14,996 bases of DNA from Acidobacteriaceae bacterium (GCA_003164255.1 PLST01000147.1:1-14996); one strand, 5' to 3'. Positions 1 through 7,562 are shown, counted from the stretch's first letter. Numbers and translations: made by a program. The notes: a model not told the origin generated them from the letters alone.

Positions 1-26
1 ATGCTCTGCCATTGAGCTACTGAGGA
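1..26 (-). tRNA. tRNA, 5' part only, probably tRNA-Asn
   Basis: On the minus strand this reads TCCTCAG (acceptor 5' strand), TA (positions 8-9), then a D-arm GCTC-AATGGCA-GAGC, and runs off the left edge before the anticodon. The D-stem GCTC/GAGC pairs perfectly. The TCCTCAG acceptor and this D-arm resemble bacterial tRNA-Asn, but the anticodon is outside the window, so the identity is an inference. A matching promoter lies upstream at 53-81. Confidence 0.8.
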
Positions 27-52
27 ACAGTTGGCGCTAAATGTCCTCTACT

Positions 53-81
53 AAGGTACCAGAGAGGGTAAACCACGTCAA
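53..81 (-). promoter_or_regulatory. sigma70-type promoter of the tRNA gene
   Basis: On the minus strand there is a -35 box TTGACG (5 of 6 to consensus, positions 76-81), a 17-base spacer and a -10 box TACCTT (positions 53-58). The predicted start is about 20 bases before the tRNA 5' end at 26, which fits a short leader removed by RNase P. This is the strongest promoter match I found in the window. Confidence 0.6.
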
Positions 82-299
82 AAAGTCGCTGCTGAACACG
101 CCTTTCCACCCTCTGGTTGGCCCAATTTCTGCTCACGCAACAACAAGCCCCGGCGAGTGGGCCGTCCCGCTCGTCCTCCCCTTGCTGCCCCGAACTCGCC
201 CGTGCCCTCACCGGCCTGAAGGCTCGTGAAAGATTATCGACCAAATCGCTCCATACGATAGGCTGAAGCAAGACACGCTCGATCCAAGGAGAACCAACC

Positions 300-878
300 A
301 TGTCCCGCATATCCCGGCTTGACCGCACCCAGGTCACTCCCGAAATTGCCGCCGGCTTCGATAAAGCCTTTGCCCAACGCGGCAACGTGCCCAACATGTT
401 CCGCGTCATGGCCCACCGGCCCGAGATCTTCGCCACCATGCAGGCGCACTTTGCCGCAGTGCTCAATACCGGCACCGTCTCCACAAAGCTTAAGGAACTC
501 ATCATCGTGCGCACCAGCCAGGTCAACGACACGCCCTACTGCCTGGCCAGCCACACCATTCTCGCGCGCGGTCTGGGATGGACCGACGATCAACTCGCTC
601 ACCTGGCCGAGTGGCCGCAGCGCGAGGATTTTACCCCCGCGGAAAAAGCCGCCCTGCGCCTGGCCGAAACCGTCACCCGCGATGCCCACGCGGTCAGCGA
701 CGATCAATTCGCCGACTTGCGCGGCTTCTACTCTGAAGGTGAAATCGTGGAACTGCTCTGCGCCATCGGGCTCTTTAACTACTTCAACCGCTTTAACAAT
801 GCCCTTCAGATGCAACCCACCAAACCCGGTGAAGGCGGCTGCGCGCCTCAGCCCACAAACATAGCGGCAGCATCCTAG
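300..878 (+). CDS. carboxymuconolactone decarboxylase / AhpD-like family protein
   Basis: 192 residues, all-alpha CMD/AhpD-like fold. The family signature is visible: Glu66 in KELIIVRTSQ, then N-D-T-P-Y-C-L-A-S-H with Cys81 and His85 (a CxxxH pair), followed by the usual helical half with FTPAEKAALRLAETVT at 111-126. In AhpD-type peroxidases the motif is CxxC followed by xxxH; here the first cysteine position is Thr78, so the redox disulfide cannot form in the usual way and AhpD-like peroxidase activity is doubtful. Related proteins are often annotated only as uncharacterised peroxidase-related. The ATG is supported by AAGGAG at 286-291, eight bases upstream. The next gene starts 97 bases downstream on the same strand, so co-transcription is possible. 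Substrate unknown. Confidence 0.85.
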   Translation: MSRISRLDRTQVTPEIAAGFDKAFAQRGNVPNMFRVMAHRPEIFATMQAHFAAVLNTGTVSTKLKELIIVRTSQVNDTPYCLASHTILARGLGWTDDQLAHLAEWPQREDFTPAEKAALRLAETVTRDAHAVSDDQFADLRGFYSEGEIVELLCAIGLFNYFNRFNNALQMQPTKPGEGGCAPQPTNIAAAS

Positions 879-975
879 AGGCTTTCCAAAAAACCGGAAC
901 CCATTTCGAAAAGGCCGACCACCGCGACCGCGGACTCTTTCGCCCACGCAAACAATAAAGGAGCATCACCGAGGA

Positions 976-1593
976 ATGAAACTCACTCTGCCCCCAGGCC
1001 CCTTCCGCGCCTATCTTTTTGACTGCGATGGCACCATCGCCGACTCCATGCCCTTGCATTACATCGCCTGGAGCAAGGCGCTTGGCGAATACGGCTGCAC
1101 CTTCGATGAACAACTCTTCTACTCCTGGGGAGGCAAGCCCGCCGTTGAAATCATCGCCGACCTCAACAAGATGCAGGACCTCAACATGCCCCCTGAAGCC
1201 CTCGCCGAGCACAAGGAGGATCTCTACTTCGCGCTTCTCCCCCAACTGCAGGCCATCCCTGAGGTCGTCGACATCATCCAGGCCGAACACGGCCGCATCC
1301 CCTTCGCCGTCGTCTCCGGCGGCCGCCGCAACTCCGTCACCAACTCGCTCACAACCCTCGGCCTCCTGGACAAATTCGAAACCATCGTCGGCGCTGAAGA
1401 TTACAAAAACAGCAAGCCCGCTCCCGACGCCTATCTCCTCGCCGCCGCGCGCCTCGGCGTTGCACCCGGGGACTGCCTCGTCTTTGAAGACACTGACATG
1501 GGCATCCAGGCCGCGACCGCAGCCGGCATGGCCTCCGTTAAAATTGCTTCTCCACTTGAAAGAGGCGTTGCTGCCAACTTAGGTAACAATTAA
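976..1593 (+). CDS. HAD-superfamily hydrolase, beta-phosphoglucomutase / YqaB-like sugar-phosphate phosphatase
   Basis: 205 residues with all four HAD motifs. Motif I is DCDGT with nucleophile Asp16 and acid/base Asp18. Motif II is Ser114 in VVSGG. Motif III is Lys147 in SKPAPDAY. Motif IV is FEDTDMGIQAA with Glu171, Asp172 and Asp174. A helical cap sits between motifs I and II (about 22-95), typical of subfamily IA beta-phosphoglucomutase-like enzymes. Spacing and the C-terminal motif resemble E. coli YqaB (fructose-1-phosphatase), so a cytoplasmic Mg-dependent sugar phosphatase is the best guess; a mutase cannot be excluded. AAAGGAG at 957-963 lies 12 bases from the ATG, a slightly long spacing. 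The protein ends about 15 residues after the last conserved strand. Confidence 0.88.
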   Translation: MKLTLPPGPFRAYLFDCDGTIADSMPLHYIAWSKALGEYGCTFDEQLFYSWGGKPAVEIIADLNKMQDLNMPPEALAEHKEDLYFALLPQLQAIPEVVDIIQAEHGRIPFAVVSGGRRNSVTNSLTTLGLLDKFETIVGAEDYKNSKPAPDAYLLAAARLGVAPGDCLVFEDTDMGIQAATAAGMASVKIASPLERGVAANLGNN

Positions 1594-1664
1594 CCGGAAC
1601 CAGCGGCCCTCCCGCAACGTAGAATTGCTAACACTGCAATCGCCAGAAGCCGCAGGAGACTGCC

Positions 1665-3194
1665 TTGTCTTCAATCGCTAACTTCGAATCTACCTACTCT
1701 GCCACCACCGAGCCCAAAGCCGAGTGGCCAATCCTGCTCGCCATTGCGTCCGCCGTTGCCCTGCTTCACATCCTCACCAACGGACACTACGGCTTTCATC
1801 GCGACGAACTCCAGTTCCTGAGCGATGCCCGCCATCTCGACTGGGGATTCGTCTGCTACCCTCCGCTAACGCCATTCATTGAACACATCGGGTTGGCCTT
1901 GTTCGGCGTATCGCTCGTCGGCCTGCGCTTGTTCTCCGTCATTACGCAATCGCTGGTCATTATCGTCGCGGGCCTCATGACAAAGGAACTGGGCGGCGGA
2001 CGCCTTGCGCAAATCACCGCTGCACTCGCAGTCGCACTCTCGCCCCTGCCGCTGTTTCAAGGCACTGAGTTCCAATACTCATCCTTCGACTTTCTGTGGT
2101 GGGCACTCACCGCGTACTTTGTCGTTCGCCTCCTCAAGACCGAGAATCCCCGTTGGTGGCTGGCCATCGGCGCGACACTCGGCATCGGACTCCTCACAAA
2201 ATATTCCATCGTCTTTTACATCGCCGGAATTCTGGCCGGAGTCGTCCTCACTTCCGCGCGCCGTTCTCTCGCGAGCATCTGGTTCTGGAGCGGCATTGCC
2301 ATCGCTCTCCTCATCTTCCTACCTAACTTCCTTTGGCTCGTACGCCACGACTTCATCTCCTACCACTTTCTCCACAGCATCCACGTGCGCGATGTAGGCG
2401 AGGGCCGCGCGGACGGATTCATCGTCGGCCAGTTCCTCATCTGCGTAAACCTCTTTGCCGCGCCGCTCTGGATCGCCGGCCTCATCGGATTTCTACGCAG
2501 CCAGCGCTACCGCATCCTCGCCTTCATGTACATCGTTCCCCTTGCCCTCTTCTACGTCGGCAAAGGACGAAGCTATTACATGGCTCCCGCCTACCCCATC
2601 CTGTTGGCCATGGGCGCAGTCATGGGCGAGCGCTGGCTCTCGTCTCTCCCGCGCAGGGCACGCCGTTCCACCGCGATCGTTTTCTTCTCAGGATTGGCTC
2701 TGATCGGCGCCTACGTCATCGCCATCGTTATTCCTATCGCCTCCAGCGGCCCACTCCGCGACTTCGCCCTCAAGCGCAACGGCGACCTCCGCGAAGAATT
2801 TGGCTGGGACAATCTAGTCCGTACCGTCGCGCAAGTTCGCGATTCACTCCCGCCCGACGAGCAGGCGCACCTCGGCATCGCGACCGGCAATTACGGCGAG
2901 TACGGAGCCATCGAAATCCTCGGCGCTGCCTACGGCCTCCCGCAGCCCATCGGTACCACCAACTCCGAATATCTGCGCGGATATCCGACGCCTCAGCCCA
3001 CCACCATCATCGTCATTGGAAATGATCCTGCGACGGCCAACGCACTCTTCACCAACTGCCGACTCGCCGCACACAACGGCAACGCCGAAGGCATCCGGAA
3101 CGAGGAGAGCGTCGACCACCCCGACATCTTTGTCTGCGGCCCGCCACGCCTGCCCTGGTCAGAAATCTGGAAAAACCACCAGAACTTCGGTTGA
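1665..3194 (+). CDS. ArnT/PMT-like integral membrane glycosyltransferase (GT39/GT83-like)
   Basis: 509 residues, starting with TTG; AGGAG at 1654-1658 six bases upstream decides this start. About ten hydrophobic segments fill residues 22-360, followed by a soluble C-terminal part of about 150 residues. The first extracytoplasmic loop carries the family acidic pair Asp47-Glu48 in GFHRDELQFL, then CYPPLTPF at 64-71. LLTKYS at 177-181 and GKGRSYYMAPAYP at 299-311 match conserved loop motifs of PMT_2/ArnT-type enzymes, which use polyprenyl-phosphate-linked sugars outside the membrane. The acceptor (lipid A, protein or another glycan) cannot be read from sequence. The gene starts 71 bases after the HAD gene and ends before a hairpin terminator, so it may close a short operon. 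Confidence 0.85.
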   Translation: MSSIANFESTYSATTEPKAEWPILLAIASAVALLHILTNGHYGFHRDELQFLSDARHLDWGFVCYPPLTPFIEHIGLALFGVSLVGLRLFSVITQSLVIIVAGLMTKELGGGRLAQITAALAVALSPLPLFQGTEFQYSSFDFLWWALTAYFVVRLLKTENPRWWLAIGATLGIGLLTKYSIVFYIAGILAGVVLTSARRSLASIWFWSGIAIALLIFLPNFLWLVRHDFISYHFLHSIHVRDVGEGRADGFIVGQFLICVNLFAAPLWIAGLIGFLRSQRYRILAFMYIVPLALFYVGKGRSYYMAPAYPILLAMGAVMGERWLSSLPRRARRSTAIVFFSGLALIGAYVIAIVIPIASSGPLRDFALKRNGDLREEFGWDNLVRTVAQVRDSLPPDEQAHLGIATGNYGEYGAIEILGAAYGLPQPIGTTNSEYLRGYPTPQPTTIIVIGNDPATANALFTNCRLAAHNGNAEGIRNEESVDHPDIFVCGPPRLPWSEIWKNHQNFG

Positions 3195-3362
3195 GCAATT
3201 TCTGGTCAACCTGCTCGGAACCTGACGGCGTTTTAGTCTCCGACCGGCATTGCCTACCCGCGAAGGAATGAAACCTCATGCGCAATCGTCACCGCTGACC
3301 TGCCAACTCGCCATCTCCGCGTAGCGGAGGCTAACTTGCTGAGATTGTCTAATCCTCTCCAC

Positions 3363-3406
3363 CTGAATTACCCAATTCACCACTTAATTGGGGTTCAGTT
3401 TCTTTT
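3363..3406 (+). terminator. rho-independent terminator after the glycosyltransferase gene
   Basis: A perfect 7-bp stem CCCAATT (3371-3377) / AATTGGG (3386-3392) has an 8-base loop. An outer stem CTGAA (3363-3367) / TTCAG (3394-3398) extends it across a small internal loop. On the plus strand it is followed by TTTCTTTT (3399-3406). The T-tract overlaps the stop codon of the convergent CAP gene. No T-run follows in the minus direction, so it probably ends only plus-strand transcription. Confidence 0.65.
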
Positions 3407-4200
3407 CAATACAGCAGCACAGCCACGCGGTACGCGGTAAACGTGCCCTCTTGCCCCGCCGCCGGACAACTGCCCACAGCTGCGCGTTGATACCGTCCTG
3501 AGCCCAGCCGTTCCGCCAGTGCCTGCGGCAACTGCGACATGTCCGAACCCTGCCAGCGCATGATAAAGCCCGGCTGCGCACCGTTTGACGACCGCGGCAC
3601 GCCGCTATCCATGGCGCACGCGGCCCGCGCCAGCGAGGCGTCAGGCACAATCGAAACTCCTGAGCCATGCAGCAATCCGGCCACGCGCGATTCCACCTCG
3701 CGCCCATTCAGCGACTCCACGCCATGCTCGTAGTCGGCCACTGCATACAGCACTCCGCGGCTGGCAACCACGGCCACGCCAACCCGGTCCACTTCAGGAT
3801 TCAGCAGGTTCTCGCGATGCCCCGGTGAGTTCATCCACTCGTTGTGAATCATGCTCGCCGTCGGACCAACCGCTACATTCTCCTCAATCAACTCGAAGTG
3901 AGCGCCGGCCTGTCCTGCGCGGCTGGCCAGGTCCGCCTCACCGTTATAGCGGTGCGCAATCGGCCCCTCGGCCGCCATGCGCCTGCAGTGGTTCAGTGCG
4001 GCCGCGGCCAGCGCCGGATCCCACGACAGCCGTCCCGCGCCGGACTGAGCCCGCGTCTGGTTGGCCAGCGCAAACAACTGTTCGGCCGCGGTCGGAACCG
4101 CAACCGAGTCGCCGTCCTCCGCAATCGATCCCTTTGGCAAAAAGAACAACGGCGCAACCAGCGCCAAAGACAAAAATAGAGTCTTCTTCCGGAGTCCCAT
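3406..4200 (-). CDS. secreted CAP-domain (SCP/YkwD-like) protein
   Basis: 264 residues. Positively charged start, hydrophobic core 8-21 and a likely cleavage near SIA-ED (residues 25-28) indicate a Sec signal peptide. The CAP domain covers about 38-157: the N-terminal helix with FALANQTRAQ, His71 and His83, IEENVAVG with Glu107, and EWMNSPGHRENLL (121-133) with His128, all in the usual order. A further region of about 100 residues has two cysteines (195, 245) that could form a disulfide; I do not recognise it. Bacterial CAP proteins are exported and mostly of unknown function. The ATG has no Shine-Dalgarno sequence; a -10-like TCTAAT ends five bases before it, so the mRNA may be leaderless. 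The gene is divergent from the ABC permease, with about 51 bases between starts. Confidence 0.88.
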   Translation of the reverse strand: MGLRKKTLFLSLALVAPLFFLPKGSIAEDGDSVAVPTAAEQLFALANQTRAQSGAGRLSWDPALAAAALNHCRRMAAEGPIAHRYNGEADLASRAGQAGAHFELIEENVAVGPTASMIHNEWMNSPGHRENLLNPEVDRVGVAVVASRGVLYAVADYEHGVESLNGREVESRVAGLLHGSGVSIVPDASLARAACAMDSGVPRSSNGAQPGFIMRWQGSDMSQLPQALAERLGSGRYQRAAVGSCPAAGQEGTFTAYRVAVLLY

Positions 4201-4205
4201 ACCGG

Positions 4206-4234
4206 ATTAGACACAAGTTTTCGCCACGAGTCGC
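4206..4234 (-). promoter_or_regulatory. putative promoter of the CAP gene giving a leaderless mRNA
   Basis: On the minus strand -10 TCTAAT (5 of 6, positions 4206-4211) is separated by 17 bases from a weak -35 GCGACT (3 of 6, 4229-4234). The predicted start falls on or next to the A of the ATG at 4200. A plus-strand -10-like TATTCT at 4236-4241 sits next to it for the divergent permease. Confidence 0.35.
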
Positions 4235-4251
4235 GTATTCTTTTGGTGCCG

Positions 4252-5121
4252 ATGTCTTTTTTTTCCGCCTTCGCGTCCCGCGCCCTCCTTGCCAGGATTC
4301 GCCGCCAGCCTCTGGCCGTCGCCGGCGTGCTGCTGCTCGCCGGGTTTGTCCTCGGTGGACTCTCCGCGCCCTGGCTCGCGCCCCGCGATCCAGCCGCCAT
4401 TGACCTCGTCCACCGCCTTGAGATGCCCTCCGCCCACCACTGGGCCGGAACCGACGAACTCGGCCGCGACACCCTCTCGCGCCTCATGTGGGGCGCGCGC
4501 CTTTCGCTCACCATCTCCGTCTCTGTTGTCGTGATTTCGCTCGCTCTCGGCCTCGCCGTTGGCGGCGTGGCCGGCTATCTCGGCGGCTGGGTTGACACTG
4601 TCCTCAATACCTTCGCCATGAATACCTTTCAGGCCCTCCCCGGCATCCTGCTGGCCATCGCCTTCGCCGCCTTTCTCGGCCCCGGCTTTTCCAATCTCGT
4701 CCTCGCTCTCGCCATTGGCGGATGGGCCGGCTACGCGCGCCTCGTCCGCGCCCAGGTCATGGCCGTCCGCGATCGCGAATACGTTGACGCGGCGCGAGCC
4801 CTCGGTGCCAGTGGCCTCCGCATCTTCTTCCGCCACATCCTGCCCAACATCATCCAGCCGGTCCTGGTGCAAGCCTCCATCGGCATGGCCGGCGTCATCC
4901 TGGCTGAGGCTACTTTGTCGTTTCTCGGGCTCGGCATTCCACCCCCGGCCCCCAGTTGGGGATCGATGCTCAACGACGCCCGTTCGCATCTCTTCGATTC
5001 GCCGCAGCTCGTGCTCTTCCCGGCCGCCGCCGTCGCCGGTGCGGTCCTCGGTTTTAACTTCCTGGGCGACGCGCTCCGCGACCAGCTCGATCCAAGAACG
5101 CGCCTCGAGCTGGGACTGTAA
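4252..5121 (+). CDS. peptide/nickel-type ABC transporter permease, DppC/OppC family
   Basis: 289 residues from the chosen ATG; in-frame TTG (4243) and GTG (4246) lie just upstream and no start has a Shine-Dalgarno sequence. The DppC hallmark is at 62-84 (HHWAGTDELGRDTLSRLMW then GARLSL). Six membrane segments are visible at about 21-43, 86-110, 127-143, 146-165, 208-228 and 252-272. The EAA coupling loop that contacts the ATPase is DREYVDAARALGASG followed by FRHILPN (174-199). The role is import of peptides or similar small solutes through the inner membrane as one half of a heterodimeric pore. The usual partner DppB is not adjacent but lies at 7935-8867 on the opposite strand, and no ATPase or binding-protein gene is in the window. 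The substrate is unknown. Confidence 0.88.
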   Translation: MSFFSAFASRALLARIRRQPLAVAGVLLLAGFVLGGLSAPWLAPRDPAAIDLVHRLEMPSAHHWAGTDELGRDTLSRLMWGARLSLTISVSVVVISLALGLAVGGVAGYLGGWVDTVLNTFAMNTFQALPGILLAIAFAAFLGPGFSNLVLALAIGGWAGYARLVRAQVMAVRDREYVDAARALGASGLRIFFRHILPNIIQPVLVQASIGMAGVILAEATLSFLGLGIPPPAPSWGSMLNDARSHLFDSPQLVLFPAAAVAGAVLGFNFLGDALRDQLDPRTRLELGL

Positions 5122-5141
5122 CAGTCACCAAGGGGAACACA

Positions 5142-5606
5142 ATGATTTCTTATCCGAGCTGTCTTCTTCTCCGAAAAGTCATAGGCATCGGAATGATGAT
5201 GCTTGGTGGCTTCGCGGCTACCTCTCCAGCTCAAACATCAGAACAAGCGCTTCCTGTTGTTATTGACGGAAAGATGCCTATCTATCCGGTCATGGCACGT
5301 TGCGCGCGAATCCAGGGCGTCGTAACGGTCAAGGTAACAACCGACGGCAAAAAGGTCACTGCCCTTGGTGAGGGGAGTGGACCGCCGATGCTGGTGAAAT
5401 TCGTGAAAGAGAATATTTCGACCTGGGAGTTTTTACAGCACAAACCCATTTCGTTTGTGACGACATTCACCTATGTAATCGAAGGACCATACCATTGTGA
5501 GTACACCAACTCTTCCACAGTCCTTCACCTTCCACTCGAAGTCAGAATCAGTGCGGAAGGGTTGAAAACCTGCGATCCTGCCGCGGAGATCAAACCGCAC
5601 CGTTAG
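5142..5606 (+). CDS. small secreted protein with TonB C-terminal-like domain
   Basis: 154 residues. A signal peptide (about 1-31, cleavage near SPAQ-TS) is followed by a domain with the TonB-C pattern: IYPVMARCARIQGVVTVKV (47-65), a turn TTDGK, then a helix and strand FVKENISTWEF (87-97) and a final strand FVTTFTYVIEG (105-115). The proline-rich spacer and membrane anchor of true TonB are absent, so it is an orphan domain and probably does not itself transduce energy to an outer-membrane receptor. The ATG is preceded by AAGGGG (5130-5135). It starts 20 bases after the permease stop. Third codon positions are less C-biased than in the neighbours, which may mean a separate origin. Confidence 0.72.
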   Translation: MISYPSCLLLRKVIGIGMMMLGGFAATSPAQTSEQALPVVIDGKMPIYPVMARCARIQGVVTVKVTTDGKKVTALGEGSGPPMLVKFVKENISTWEFLQHKPISFVTTFTYVIEGPYHCEYTNSSTVLHLPLEVRISAEGLKTCDPAAEIKPHR

Positions 5607-5612
5607 GCCGAC

Positions 5613-5648
5613 GGGTGCCCCTGGTCCCTCGCATATGGGGACCAGGGA
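5613..5648. repeat. 36-bp palindromic element, copy 1 (intergenic)
   Basis: Perfect 10-bp arms CCCTGGTCCC (5619-5628) and GGGACCAGGG (5638-5647) surround a 9-base loop TCGCATATG; GGGTGCC leads in at 5613-5619. The same 36-bp unit recurs at 10882-10917 with 30 of 36 bases identical. It starts seven bases after the stop of the TonB-C gene. No T-run follows on either strand, so it does not look like a rho-independent terminator. Confidence 0.7.
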
Positions 5649-5688
5649 TTAGAAGCACGGTTCCCCTAACTACGCATATCCTGATTTC

Positions 5689-6177
5689 ATGAAGATCGGC
5701 GTCATCTCGGACACCCACGGCCTGCTCCGCCCCGAAGTCCTCCCCGCGCTCAAGGGCGTCGATCAGATTCTTCACCTCGGCGACGTGGGCAAAATCTCCA
5801 TCCTCAAAGAGCTCGAGACCATCGCCCCCGTCACCGCCGTCCGCGGCAACGTCGACCGCGAAGGCCCCTGCGCCAAACTTCCTGAAACTGAAGTCGTCCT
5901 TGTCGAAAATCCTCCCCACGCCAGCCTCTACCTCTACATGCTTCACGACCTAAAAACCATCCACCTCGACCCCGCCGCCGCAAAATTCGCCGCCGTCCTC
6001 TCCGGTCACACCCACGTCCCCAACTACTTCACCCAAAAAGGTGTACTCTATCTCAACCCCGGCTCCTGCGGTCCCCGCCGCTTTGAACTGCCAGTCACTT
6101 TAGCCGTGCTTACGTTGAACCGCGACGGCGAACTCACTCCGCAAATCGTCTATCTCGCCTCTCCGTCCCGCCAGTAG
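5689..6177 (+). CDS. YfcE/MJ0936-type metallophosphoesterase
   Basis: 162 residues, close to the usual length of the small YfcE-like phosphodiesterases. All metal-binding motifs are present: Asp8-x-His10 in ISDTHG, Gly31-Asp32 in LHLGDVG, Gly53-Asn54 in VRGNVD, His86 in MLHD and GHTH at 106-109. These would bind two divalent metals and hydrolyse phosphodiesters in the cytoplasm; the physiological substrate of the family is unclear. No Shine-Dalgarno sequence precedes the ATG. A -10-like TATCCT at 5677-5682 ends six bases before it, so a leaderless mRNA is possible. The palindromic element at 5613-5648 lies between this gene and the TonB-C gene. Confidence 0.9.
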   Translation: MKIGVISDTHGLLRPEVLPALKGVDQILHLGDVGKISILKELETIAPVTAVRGNVDREGPCAKLPETEVVLVENPPHASLYLYMLHDLKTIHLDPAAAKFAAVLSGHTHVPNYFTQKGVLYLNPGSCGPRRFELPVTLAVLTLNRDGELTPQIVYLASPSRQ

Positions 6178-6347
6178 ATACCCCACCAGCCTCCGTTCCG
6201 CATCATGGTCCTCTCGCCTCCGGCCTTCATGCTTTCGTCATCCCCGCGATGGTGGAATCCACTCAGGACGCCGCTTCGGCGCGCGTTACGCAGACGGTCG
6301 ATCGCTCTTCAAGCGCATCGCCCGCCTCGATCCAGGAGCCCCAAAAA

Positions 6348-6926
6348 ATGGCCTCCCACGCAATCCCCCGCTTTGGATTGCACCTGTGTACGTTCTTCTT
6401 GCTTTCCACGATCTACCTAACCGCTCAAAACCAAACCACCGCTCCCGCCCAGCCGCCGGCTGACTCCGGAACATCCACCGATCTCTTCCTCATGCCCGGC
6501 TCCGACTTCGACCGGCCCGGCCTCGTCCCCCGTGCAAACCTCAACATCGGCATCGGCCACACCTTCGGCTTCCTCAAGAAAGACCCCATCGGCGACGAGC
6601 TCACCTTCGCCTACACCTACGAAAACGCCGGCTCCCATGGCTTCTTCCACACCAGCTACGGCTCGCACACTGAGGCGCTCGGCGTGATGAAGAACTTCGC
6701 GCTCCCACACACAAAAGTCGTCACAGGCTACACCTGGGTTCAGGCAGGCCTTACCAGCTTCACTGGATACGCGCACGTTGAGAACCGCTTCTACGACGGC
6801 GAGGCCCTCGGCGCCGCTATCCACTTCAACGATCACAATGGCATCTGGATTCAGGAGAGCTACAACAAGATTCCAACCGTTCCCTGGTACACCACCACCG
6901 GCATCGGCTACACCTGGAGCTGGTAA
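6348..6926 (+). CDS. hypothetical exported protein, possibly a small outer-membrane beta-barrel
   Basis: 192 residues from the ATG at 6348, chosen over an in-frame ATG at 6249 because AGGAG (6334-6338) lies nine bases upstream and the protein then begins directly with a signal peptide (hydrophobic 9-25, cleavage near TAQ-NQ). After a Pro/Thr-rich stretch (28-45) the chain is made of alternating strands with Gly and aromatic residues (for example NIGIGHTFGF, GDELTFAYTYE, KVVTGYTWVQAGL, IGYTWSW) and ends in an aromatic Trp, as outer-membrane barrels often do. I do not recognise a family. About 170 bases upstream (6178-6347) hold nothing I can name. Confidence 0.65.
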   Translation: MASHAIPRFGLHLCTFFLLSTIYLTAQNQTTAPAQPPADSGTSTDLFLMPGSDFDRPGLVPRANLNIGIGHTFGFLKKDPIGDELTFAYTYENAGSHGFFHTSYGSHTEALGVMKNFALPHTKVVTGYTWVQAGLTSFTGYAHVENRFYDGEALGAAIHFNDHNGIWIQESYNKIPTVPWYTTTGIGYTWSW

Positions 6927-6984
6927 ATTCGCGCACCGCCGTCACAGGCCTTGCAGTCGCGTGCAAAATTGTCCATACTCGGTC

Positions 6985-7011
6985 GTTTGTTGCGCCTACC
7001 CTGAAACAAAC
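6985..7011. promoter_or_regulatory. inverted repeat directly before the DUF4386 start codon
   Basis: GTTTGTT (6985-6991) and AACAAAC (7005-7011) form a perfect 7-bp inverted repeat with a 13-base loop, ending two bases before the ATG at 7014. It could be a small-repressor operator or an mRNA hairpin at the initiation site; which one cannot be told from sequence. Confidence 0.35.
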
Positions 7012-7013
7012 AG

Positions 7014-7562
7014 ATGACCGACCATGTTCAAAATGCGTCGCCGTGGCCAAGGGCCAGACTTACCGGCGTCGTCTATCTGCTCTATTTCCTGACAGCAATC
7101 TTCGGACAGTTGATGGTGAGCCACGGACTCGCTGTCTCCGGCTATGTCACCAACATCCTCTCGACCGTGTTGTATTTGACTGTGACGCTTCTCTTCTACG
7201 CCCTGTTCAAGCCGGTCAGCCGCAGTCTCTCGCTCATCGCCGCGCTCTTTAGCCTCGCCGGGTGCGTGTTTATGTCGCTTGGGCTCGTTCACGTCAATTC
7301 CCCAATCAGCCCGCTGTGGTTCTTCGGTCTGTTCTGCCTGCTGATCGGCTATCTCATCCTTAAGTCGACCTTCCTGCCTCGCGTTCTCGGCGTGCTCATG
7401 GCCGCCGCCGGTGCAGGTTGGCTGGCCTATCTCATCCCAGCCCTTCCCCTCCAACTCGCCCACGCGATCATGGTCCTCGGCTTCGTCGCGGAACTGACGC
7501 TCTGCCTGTGGCTCCTGATCATGGGTGTGAACGTTGAGCGATGGAGAGAACAGGCCGGCTAA
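7014..7562 (+). CDS. DUF4386 family integral membrane protein
   Basis: 182 residues with about six hydrophobic segments (roughly 17-36, 42-66, 71-90, 101-118, 122-143, 147-170). The family pattern is visible: ARLTGVVYLLYFLTAIFG near the N-terminus, LFYALFKPVSRSLSLIAALF in the middle, and the C-terminal signature AELTLCLWLLIMGVNVERW. Many DUF4386 proteins are over 200 residues, so this one is on the short side. The function of the family is unknown; it acts in the inner membrane. The start has no Shine-Dalgarno sequence; an inverted repeat ends two bases upstream. The next small membrane-protein gene lies 67 bases downstream on the same strand. Confidence 0.75.
   Translation: MTDHVQNASPWPRARLTGVVYLLYFLTAIFGQLMVSHGLAVSGYVTNILSTVLYLTVTLLFYALFKPVSRSLSLIAALFSLAGCVFMSLGLVHVNSPISPLWFFGLFCLLIGYLILKSTFLPRVLGVLMAAAGAGWLAYLIPALPLQLAHAIMVLGFVAELTLCLWLLIMGVNVERWREQAG

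Noticed and set aside
41..229. Plus-strand frame of 62 codons between the tRNA and the CMD-like gene
   Set aside because: Overlaps the tRNA promoter, has no ribosome-binding site and no family pattern.
234..947. Minus-strand open frame of 237 codons opposite the CMD-like gene
   Set aside because: Antisense shadow; the plus-strand frame has a Shine-Dalgarno sequence and a known family signature.
3315..3329. Hairpin CTCCGC-GTA-GCGGAG as a terminator of the CAP gene
   Set aside because: Perfect 6-bp stem, but no T-run follows on either strand; the better terminator is at 3363-3406 for the plus strand.
4207..4989. Minus-strand open frame of 260 codons opposite the DppC-type permease
   Set aside because: Gly/Glu/Asp-rich shadow of the permease gene with no recognisable domain.
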